From: Myxococcus stipitatus
GTDB taxonomy: Bacteria > Myxococcota > Myxococcia > Myxococcales > Myxococcaceae
Assembly (NCBI RefSeq): GCF_021412625.1
Contig: NZ_JAKCFI010000020.1
Coordinates: 1-64,000, forward strand
Direction: 5' to 3'
Length of the DNA: 64,000 nt
A program made the translations under genes and the position numbers. Positions 58,264-64,000 of this stretch are shown here, in pieces; within the stretch, counting starts at the first letter, position 1, and each line of letters begins with the position of its first letter. The notes under the pieces were generated by a model, which ran no database searches, was not told the DNA's origin, and worked only from the letters and a program-made list of their open reading frames with translations.

Positions 58264-59409
58264 CTACCCGGCCGAGCGCTCCATCACCGCGGCGAAGAAG
58301 GCGTCAGTGCCGTGGCGGTGGGGGGCGACGAAGAGGAAGTCGCCGCGCAGGCAGGTGTCGGGGAGCCAGCCCTCGCCGGGGCGGACGAGGTGGTAGTCGG
58401 GTCGCGAGGCGAGGAAGGCGGAGACGACGTCCTCGTTCTCGGCGCGGTTGACGGTGCAGGTGGCGTAGACGAGCCGGCCGCCGGGACGCACCAGGTCGGC
58501 GGCACGGGCGAGGATGTCGCGCTGGATGGGCGGGAAGCGGGCGAGCTCCTCCGGGGAGGTGCGGAAGCGCAGGTCGGGGCCCCGGCGGAGGGTGCCCAAC
58601 TCGGAGCACGGGACGTCGGCGAGGACGCGGTCGGCGCCGAGCCCGGGGGCGGGGGCTGTCCGGAGGACCTGGATACGGGTGAGGCCGGCGCGGGCGGTGC
58701 GCTGGAGGAGCCGGTCGAGGCGCTCGGCGTCGGGGTCGTGGGCCAGGAGGCGGCCGGAGTCGCGCATCTGGGCGCCGAGCAGGAGCGTCTTGCCGCCGGC
58801 GCCCGCGCACAGGTCGACGACCGTCTCGCCAGGGCGGGCATCGAGGACGAGGCCGAGGAGCTGGCTGCCCTCGTCCTGGACCTCGAAGAGGCCCTCGCGG
58901 AGGGAGGCCAGGGCGTAGAGGTTGGGTCGGGGGCCCTCGATGTGGAGCGCGAGCGGGCTCCAGGCCCCAGGGCGGGTGGAGACGCCCTCCGAGCGGAGGC
59001 GCTCGGCGAGGGCTTCGCGGGAGGTGCGGAGCGGGTTCGCGCGGAGGGTGATGGGGCCCGGAACGTTGAGGTGGGCACAGAAGTCCTCGGCCTCGGGGCC
59101 GAGCTCCCGGGAGAAGTGGTCGGCGAGCCAGTCCGGGAGGGAGGCTCGGAGGGCGAGCGAGGGCGGAGGGGTGGAGGTCAGGGGGAGAGGCGAGTCCTCC
59201 CCTACCCCGGCGATGGCGGCGGCGGTGGAGGCGGGGACTCGCGCGAGGCCGTGCAGGAGGGCGTAGAGGAGGAAGGGGGGCGGGGCGTCGTCGCGGCCGA
59301 GGAGGAAGGCGAGGCGGTGGCGCCAGAGGCCCACGTTGAAGAGGGCCTCCTTGAGGGCCTGGCGCTGCTCCCGGGAGAGGTCGCGGTGGGCACGCAGGGT
59401 GCGATCCAC
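58264..59409 (-). CDS. RNA m5C methyltransferase, RsmB/NOP2/Sun family
   Basis: 381 residues from GTG 59409, which has GGAG about eight bases upstream. SAM-binding VVDLCAGAGGKTLLLG, the motif IV DVPCSELGTLRRGPD with its Cys, and the catalytic Cys of motif VI in YATCTVNRAENE are clear. The N-terminal part (RANPLRTSREAL region) is the usual PUA-like or ferredoxin-like RNA-binding part. The open frame continues upstream with plausible sequence (FDPLSRLHGQPWAALAGLAP) to a stop at 59554-59556, with no ATG, GTG or TTG there, so a CTG start at 59538 is possible. Target rRNA or tRNA cytosine unknown; E. coli RsmB would predict 16S C967. Confidence 0.85.
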   Translation of the reverse strand: MDRTLRAHRDLSREQRQALKEALFNVGLWRHRLAFLLGRDDAPPPFLLYALLHGLARVPASTAAAIAGVGEDSPLPLTSTPPPSLALRASLPDWLADHFSRELGPEAEDFCAHLNVPGPITLRANPLRTSREALAERLRSEGVSTRPGAWSPLALHIEGPRPNLYALASLREGLFEVQDEGSQLLGLVLDARPGETVVDLCAGAGGKTLLLGAQMRDSGRLLAHDPDAERLDRLLQRTARAGLTRIQVLRTAPAPGLGADRVLADVPCSELGTLRRGPDLRFRTSPEELARFPPIQRDILARAADLVRPGGRLVYATCTVNRAENEDVVSAFLASRPDYHLVRPGEGWLPDTCLRGDFLFVAPHRHGTDAFFAAVMERSAG

Positions 59410-59531
59410 GACACGCTCCGCGGGCGAGCCGGCGAGGACTTCGGCGATGGCCGGGGTGGCGACGGGGGCGAGCCCGGCCAGGGCAGCCCAGGGCTGACCG
59501 TGGAGCCGGGAGAGCGGATCAAACGGGACTG

Positions 59532-59560
59532 TTGACAGAGGGGGCTCCGTTCTCTAGAAA
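59532..59560 (+). promoter_or_regulatory. strong sigma-70 promoter for tRNA-Asn
   Basis: Consensus TTGACA (59532-59537), 17-base spacer and TAGAAA (59555-59560), about 43 bases upstream of the tRNA. The best promoter match in the window. Confidence 0.85.
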
Positions 59561-59602
59561 GCGCGTCATCGCTGCAGCGACGTCCCGCAGCGGTGGACAT
59601 AT

Positions 59603-59675
59603 TCCCCGATAGCTCAGCCGGTAGAGCGGGTGACTGTTAATCACTAGGTCCGTGGTTCGAGTCCACGTCGGGGAG
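59603..59675 (+). tRNA. tRNA-Asn, anticodon GTT
   Basis: Acceptor TCCCCGA pairs with TCGGGGA, discriminator G, no encoded CCA. The anticodon loop CTGTTAA in a GTGA/TCAC stem gives GTT. D arm and T arm (GGTTCGAGTCC) are normal. An island-like region begins about 120 bases downstream. Confidence 0.96.
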
Positions 59676-59682
59676 CTACTTG

Positions 59683-59717
59683 AAGGGCCCTACCAACCGG
59701 TAGGGCCCTTTTTGTTT
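59683..59717 (+). terminator. intrinsic terminator of tRNA-Asn
   Basis: AAGGGCCCTACC pairs with GGTAGGGCCCTT (12 bp, 4-base loop) followed by TTTTTGTTT. A textbook rho-independent terminator. Confidence 0.93.
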
Positions 59718-59722
59718 AACAC

Positions 59723-59749
59723 GGGCCTCGCGATGACATCGCGGGGCCT
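59723..59749 (+). terminator. second hairpin downstream of tRNA-Asn
   Basis: GGCCTCGCGAT pairs with ATCGCGGGGCC (11 bp with one wobble) around a GAC loop, right after the first terminator. Followed by a short pyrimidine run. Probably a backup terminator. Confidence 0.55.
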
Positions 59750-59794
59750 TCGTGCTTAAGCCGCTGAATCCCAAGGGATTTTGGCTCGCGGTGC

Positions 59795-59861
59795 TGTGCC
59801 TACCCAAAATTCAGTCGCTGCGTCATGAGTGCGTCAAAGCTGCGTCAAAACGCGCGCCATG
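59795..59861. repeat. left copy of an imperfect direct repeat flanking an island
   Basis: 67 bases that reappear at 63529-63595 with about 56 matching positions (my count), and in part (about 36 bases) at 63494-63530. Contains TGCGTCA-type small repeats. Lies 120 bases past tRNA-Asn. Confidence 0.7.
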
Positions 59862-60050
59862 ACGTGAGCGATGCGCATGACGAGCCGCTCGGTCCTCTCT
59901 TCCATTTCATGGCGGTCGGAATTACGCCCGGCTCAGACGCCTCAACACCTCTCTGCCCGCGTGTGGACACTCCCCTGCCGTCCTGCGAACGCAGGTGGGC
60001 TGATGCAGCATGCGCGGATCTGCGAGGGTGTTGGTAGAAGGACCGAGACG
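59862..60050. other. intergenic stretch before the transposase
   Basis: No gene recognised. Two short overlapping plus-strand frames exist but look random. The base composition is less GC-rich than the core of the window. Confidence 0.4.
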
Positions 60051-61087
60051 CTACGCAGCGCGGCGCTCGTACCGGTGGTGGAGCCCGAAGACTTCCCGTA
60101 GCTCTATCACCTTGGATCCATGCTCCGGGCCCTGCACCTTACGCGTCTCGGGCGCATCTTTCCCGCGCGACAGGTGCGTCCGGCTCGCATTGTAGTAGCG
60201 CTGGTACTCGCGCAGCAGGCGCCGAGCGTGGGCTTCGTTCAGGACGACGACATGGTCCAGCAGCTCCCTACGTATCGAGCCGATGACTCTCTCCGCATAG
60301 GGATTCTGCCACGGACACCGTGCTGCACTCGGCACCTCGCGAATCCCCAAATGGGTAAGCGTGGCGCGAACGCCCTCCGAGTAGAGCTTGTCCCTATCTC
60401 GGTGCAAGTACCTCGGAGCACTGGTCCAGGGAAAGGCCTCTCGCAACTGTTGCTTCGTCCATTCTTCCGTCGGGTGCGCTGTCACATTGAGGTGGAGGAT
60501 TCGCCTGTCTCGGTGACTCACAACCACAAATCCCAACAGCACTCCAAACGTCGCAGTCGGAATGACAAAGAAGTCCATCCCAGCGGACTCCGCCAGATGC
60601 AAGCGCAAGAAGTTCCGCCATGTTGGTGACGGTTTCGGCGCTCCCCTTCCCGGTCTGGGCATGTACCGAGCGACCGTTGTCTGGCCTACCGCCATCCCCA
60701 GCTTTAGTAACTCCCCGTGAATGCGCGGGGCACCCCATGTCGGATTGGCTTCGGCCATGCGCCGAATCAACGCGCGCAGTTCCGGAGTTGCCCGAGGCCG
60801 CCCCACCCGACTCCGGGACTTCCAGCGCCAGAAGAGCCGAAAGCCCATCCGATGCCACTTCACCACCGTGACGGCTGCACCAGGCACAGTGGACGCCGCC
60901 AGCCCTGCCAGAAGCGCTGGAGAAATACCCAGAAGAGGCGATCGCCCCGTGCAAGCCTCGGTGATGGGCGCTTCTCGCGAAAGACTGCGAGTTGCTGGCG
61001 AAGAGCCAAATTCTCCAGAGCCAGTTCCGAACGGCTCCGCAAGGCCGAGCGCAACGTCTGAGCCAGCGCATTGACGAAGGCCCTCAT
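60051..61087 (-). mobile_element. integrase-core (DDE, rve-type) transposase, frameshifted
   Basis: Two reading frames together give one protein. The N-terminal part (ATG 61087 to stop 60860, MRAFVNALAQTLRSALRS ... WVFLQRFWQGWRRPL) matches the usual start of this IS481/IS3-like family. The rest (VVKWHRMGFRLFWRWKSR to the end at 60051) holds the rve core: GMDFFVIPT, YLHRDRDKLYS, and NPYAERVIGSIRREL with the DDE Glu. The frames differ by -1 near 60860-60890, where no slippery site is seen, so a 1-base indel is likelier than programmed frameshifting. No terminal inverted repeats could be identified. Likely a degenerate element. Confidence 0.78.
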
Positions 61088-61393
61088 CCTGCCATTCTTG
61101 CCGGCCGTAGCCAGCACGCCAGAATTCTGCCGCGCCCCGTAACGGACCGCATGGCATCACAGAGGCACCTGCGCACACTCACCCACTTTCGCTCCGTCAA
61201 GCCCAGCATTCTTCGGCGCCATCCGTAGGACTGTGCATGCAATGACACGTTCGCCGACGCACGCTTCTCACCGGCCCCAAATATCCGGTAGTCACAGAGT
61301 GAGCGAAGCGCGCGCACGCGGCCGAGCTTGAACGGGTAGCGGCATCGTCGACCTGCCCACGGGACCAGGGCCAGCGAATGAGAGGGCGTTCGC
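61088..61393. other. 306-base stretch between transposase and permease
   Basis: Minus-strand frames through here are shadows without family features. No promoter or RNA structure was identified with confidence. It may contain the left end of the transposase element and the 3' end of the permease transcript. Confidence 0.35.
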
Positions 61394-62482
61394 TCATGAC
61401 TTCTCGACCGAGTCCACAGCGGCGCTCTGCGCTTGCCGTGCTCTGCGCAAGGTGAGGAGCTCACGCACCACGACTTGGGCCACCGCGGCGAGCGGGACCG
61501 CAATCACCGCTCCCGCGACGCCCATGAACTCCGCGAGGAACACAATGGAGAGCAGAGTCACCAGCGGGTTCACGTGCGCGGTGCGTCGGTACACCAGCGG
61601 CCCGAGGACGTTACCCTCCAGCTGACCGTAGAGGACGAAGTAGACGGCCGTCGCCACGCCCTTCCACAGCCCGCCCGTCATCAGGGCCAGCAGCGTAATC
61701 ATCGAGCCCACGGCCAGGGGCCCGGCGTATGGGACCAGGCTCGAAGCGCCGCTCAACAACCCCAGCGGGAGGAAGAAAGGCATCCGGGTGATTGCCAGGA
61801 AGACGGTCGTCACCAATGCGTTGAGCGAGCAGATGCCCAACAGCCCCGCGAGGTATCCCCCCACGGAGCGATAGATGTTCGCGACGATCCGCGCGTAGCG
61901 CTCCTGGCTCTCGAGTTCCAGTTCCTCCAACGCGCTGTTCTTGAGGTCGGGACCGAAGACCAGGACGAAGATCGTCAAGAAGAGCAGCGTCACCAGCCCG
62001 CCGAGGACGCGGAGGATGCCGCCGACCGCGGAGATCACTGGATTGAGATTCATTGCCCCTGTCGCGCCTTGGCTCTCTTGGCGAAGCTGCTCCTGAACAT
62101 CGAACCGGGCGTTGAGCGCCATGAAGAACCGGGTGTGTTGCACCTTCTCCCAGAGCATTGGGGCCTCGGCCACCAGCGCACGCCCCTGGCGAATCGCCGG
62201 CGGGATGACCAGGAGGCCCAGCCCTACCCCGACGGCAATCAGCCCGACGACCACGATGGCAATCGCCAGGGAGCGCCTCAGCCCTCGCCGGGTCAGCAAC
62301 TCGACGGCATGGTCCAACGCAATGGCCACCATCACCGCGCCGACGGTGAGCACGAGCGAGACCGTGGTCTTCAGGATGAAATACGCCAGCGCCGTGACGG
62401 CAAGAACCGTGAAGCACACGGTGAAGACCGTCTTGGAGCTCACCTGGGAGGACTGCCGGCTCGACGGTTCACGAGAGGGCAT
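61394..62482 (-). CDS. AI-2E family transporter (PF01594-type permease)
   Basis: 362 residues, the usual length. Six to eight hydrophobic segments, including TVCFTVLAVTALAYFIL, VSLVLTVGAVMVAIAL, IAIVVVGLIAVGVGLGLLVI, LVTLLFLTIFVLVF and VLYGQLEGNVLGPLVYRR. The LVPYAGPLAVG stretch and the EGNxLxPLV motif are conserved family marks. Members are named for autoinducer-2 export, but most have unknown substrates, so quorum sensing is not implied. Third-position GC is lower than in the neighbours, which fits recent acquisition. It is inside the repeat-bounded island. Confidence 0.87.
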   Translation of the reverse strand: MPSREPSSRQSSQVSSKTVFTVCFTVLAVTALAYFILKTTVSLVLTVGAVMVAIALDHAVELLTRRGLRRSLAIAIVVVGLIAVGVGLGLLVIPPAIRQGRALVAEAPMLWEKVQHTRFFMALNARFDVQEQLRQESQGATGAMNLNPVISAVGGILRVLGGLVTLLFLTIFVLVFGPDLKNSALEELELESQERYARIVANIYRSVGGYLAGLLGICSLNALVTTVFLAITRMPFFLPLGLLSGASSLVPYAGPLAVGSMITLLALMTGGLWKGVATAVYFVLYGQLEGNVLGPLVYRRTAHVNPLVTLLSIVFLAEFMGVAGAVIAVPLAAVAQVVVRELLTLRRARQAQSAAVDSVEKS

Positions 62483-62551
62483 CGCTCCATCCTAGTTCAT
62501 CAAGGGCTGCCGCCAGGGAGGGCGAGGCTACCTTTCGTCGAGGAGACAACC

Positions 62552-63523
62552 ATGGACGGTGTGTCCCGCGGCCCAGCGGGTAAGGAAGCGTCCGGCTCGG
62601 ACAGGAGCCCTGTCGAGACACGCAGAGGGGGACCCCTCAGACGGGCGCAGTGGGGGGGCGTTCTTGCGAGACTGAGGCAGGAGTGGAAGCGCAACAAGCT
62701 GAGCAACGCAGCGGCCGCCCTCACGTTCTACGGTGTCCTCGCCATCTTTCCCTTCCTGCTGTTCATCGTTGCCCTGGCGGGTCTCGTCATCCAACCCGCA
62801 CAAGTGCAAGCGATCATCGGCGCGCTGGGGCGCGAAGTGCCCCCTGCATTCAGCCAGCTCCTCTATGCGCAGCTGGCGCAACTCACTTCAATGCCCAGCA
62901 GTCGGTTGCTCACGTTCAGCGTACTGGCCTCGGTATGGTCGGCGGCCGCGGGCGTGGTGAGCCTCATTGAGGCGCTCAACGCGGCCTACGGCGTGACGGA
63001 GAGCCGCCCGCGTTGGAAGGTCTATGGGATAGCGCTTGGGATGATGCTGGCGGCAGCCATCCTGGCAGTGCTCGCCGGGCTCATCACCGTGGCGGCCCCA
63101 GCCCTCGCCGCCCGGTTCGGACCGCCATGGACGACGCTCGTTGGCTGGCTGCGGCTGCCCATCGCCGCGCTCCTGATGATGATGCTCTGGGCAACCCTCT
63201 ACTCCGTGCTCCCGAATGCTCGACAGCGATTCAAACTCATCACCCCTGGCTCCGTCGTCGGGGTGCTCGTCTGGCTCACTGCTTCGCTGGGTTTCTCCTT
63301 CTATGTGTCCCACTTCAGCACCTTCGGCATCACCTATGGCGCCTTGGGGGGCATCATCGTCCTGCTCCTATGGATGTGGATCTCCTCGCTCGCGCTGATA
63401 CTGGGCGCCGAGATCAACGCCGTCCTCGCTCGCCATCCCGCTGGAGCGAAGAGCGGAGCCTGCCTTCGTTCGAGGAGACGGCGGCCCCCTGGCCCTACCC
63501 AAAGTCCGTTCGCAGCGTCATGA
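62552..63523 (+). CDS. YihY/BrkB family inner-membrane protein
   Basis: 323 residues from ATG 62552 behind CGAGGAG. A charged N-terminal cytoplasmic part of about 45 residues is followed by six hydrophobic segments (ALTFYGVLAIFPFLLFIVALAG, LTFSVLASVWSAAAGVVSL, GIALGMMLAAAILAVLAGLITVA, LRLPIAALLMMMLWATLYSV, ITYGALGGIIVLLLWMWISSL). The NAAAALTFYG-type start, EALNAAYG and LGAEINA motif are family signatures. YihY proteins were once called RNase BN, wrongly. Function unknown; a membrane transport or envelope role is plausible. Its last codons (ending PFAAS) lie inside the direct repeat at 63494, so its C-terminus seems to have been shaped by it. Confidence 0.86.
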   Translation: MDGVSRGPAGKEASGSDRSPVETRRGGPLRRAQWGGVLARLRQEWKRNKLSNAAAALTFYGVLAIFPFLLFIVALAGLVIQPAQVQAIIGALGREVPPAFSQLLYAQLAQLTSMPSSRLLTFSVLASVWSAAAGVVSLIEALNAAYGVTESRPRWKVYGIALGMMLAAAILAVLAGLITVAAPALAARFGPPWTTLVGWLRLPIAALLMMMLWATLYSVLPNARQRFKLITPGSVVGVLVWLTASLGFSFYVSHFSTFGITYGALGGIIVLLLWMWISSLALILGAEINAVLARHPAGAKSGACLRSRRRRPPGPTQSPFAAS

Positions 63524-63595
63524 GTACGTGTGCCTATCCAAAACTCGATCGCTGCGGCATGGGGGCGTCAAGGCCGCGTCAAGACGCGCGTCATG
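63494..63595. repeat. right copies of the island-flanking repeat (one partial, one full)
   Basis: A partial copy (63494-63530) overlaps the end of the YihY gene, and a full 67-base copy follows (63529-63595). Both match 59795-59861 imperfectly. Confidence 0.7.
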
Positions 63596-63844
63596 CGCGG
63601 GGGGCGCAGGACGGGCCGTCGGGCCTTCTCTCGTGCCTGACCAGGCCGCCAGTTGCGCCCCGCGCACTCCGGGACCCGCGTCCCGGAGACGGTGGTGAGC
63701 GCCAGGCCAAGCTGGGCGCGCTGCCCCGCTTCATACTCACCGGGCAGGATGTCGCGAGCTCTCCGTCAGAGGTGGCACGGACGGAGAAAGGGCATGGCCC
63801 GTCGAGTGGCGCCAGCCCCCCGGTGTCCCCCCATCTTTCTCGAC
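63596..63844. other. non-coding stretch before the last gene
   Basis: No open frame with family features and no tRNA. Plus-strand pieces such as the pair of CGTCAAG motifs near 63566-63584 belong to the repeat. No promoter was identified with confidence. Confidence 0.35.
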
Positions 63845-64000
63845 ATGAGTCGAACGTCTCATCACCCTCGTCGAGCCCTGAAGGTGGCGCTTGCCATCGT
63901 GGGCGCGGCAGTTGCGCTGACCATCGCGACCGTGGCCATCAAGCCTTCATGGCTCGGCGAGCGGCTGCGCGCACAGATCGAGGCAGTGGCAACGCGCTCG
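63845..64000 (+). CDS. N-terminus of a membrane-anchored protein, possibly AsmA/DUF748-like (partial)
   Basis: 52 codons from ATG 63845 to the window edge. Residues: a basic start (SRTSHHPRRALK), one hydrophobic segment (VALAIVGAAVALTIATVAI), then KPSWLGERLRAQIEAVATRS. A single N-terminal anchor followed by a PSWL-x-x-x-LR-x-x-IE pattern is how AsmA and DUF748 proteins begin, which is suggestive only. The rest lies outside the window. Confidence 0.4.
   Translation, partial: MSRTSHHPRRALKVALAIVGAAVALTIATVAIKPSWLGERLRAQIEAVATRS

Noticed and set aside
61084..61503. Minus-strand frame of 139 codons overlapping the permease 3' end
   Set aside because: No family features; overlaps a confident gene in another frame.
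61433..63523. One long plus-strand frame that would fuse a Gln/Glu-rich protein to YihY
   Set aside because: The first 370 codons are antisense to the permease gene and low complexity; a good ribosome site precedes ATG 62552.

Overview
The window is very GC-rich, its genes are tightly packed, and its proteins are typical of myxobacteria: MglA/MglB, many TPR proteins, proteins ending in AgmX/PglI-type domains, HRDxSPxN kinases and proline-rich linkers. I read it as a chromosomal segment of a Myxococcaceae bacterium (Myxococcus, Corallococcus or Pyxidicoccus type). The order mglB-mglA followed ten genes later by a short polysaccharide-export lipoprotein matches what I remember of the Myxococcus xanthus MXAN_1926 to MXAN_1915 region. 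I cannot fix the genus.

Region by region. 1-118 is the tail of an IS4-type transposase. 150-7668 holds a Cys-rich lipoprotein, moaC overlapping a Cys/Met PLP enzyme, trxB, a cyclic-nucleotide-binding protein, a RadC/JAB protein, a DUF3006-like protein, recQ and a small membrane protein. 7665-24286 is envelope-related: two very large membrane-anchored TPR proteins, lipoproteins, an SDR/acyltransferase pair, a DUF2252 protein, a lipase-like lipoprotein, and a minus-strand FAD enzyme / glycosyltransferase / deacetylase operon. 24425-26970 is a translation island: serS, all four serine tRNAs, tRNA-Arg(ACG), tadA and the SRP RNA. 27089-32547 has a desaturase-like FAD enzyme, then dnaX (tau region in a second reading frame), ybaB and recR.

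32603-38060 (minus) is a kinase / FecR-like / regulatory-fold operon divergent from mglBA (38354-39432). From 39548 to 49465 follow a coiled-coil secreted protein, two large periplasmic TPR proteins, a TPR lipoprotein, a 96-residue protein and an FHA-like/TM/TonB-like protein. The order and architecture of the last four resemble GltD-GltE-GltF-GltG (AgmU-AglT-PglI-AgnA) of the gliding machine and the related Nfs spore-coat machine. After two small genes comes a beta-barrel plus short OPX lipoprotein pair (50762-52685), the composite translocon described for biosurfactant polysaccharide (WzpB/WzaB). The most interesting idea here is that this is a third Glt/Nfs-like machine, sitting between the polarity switch and a polysaccharide exporter.

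52738-58143 (minus) is a Cys-rich lipoprotein followed by a peptidoglycan-recycling-type operon (ldcA, serine hydrolase, mpl, TlpA-like, inositol-monophosphatase family). 58264-59409 is an RNA m5C methyltransferase. tRNA-Asn at 59603 is followed by tandem terminators and by a probable island (59795-63595) bounded by imperfect direct repeats. The island carries a frameshifted integrase-core transposase, an AI-2E family permease and a YihY family protein. The window ends inside a new gene.
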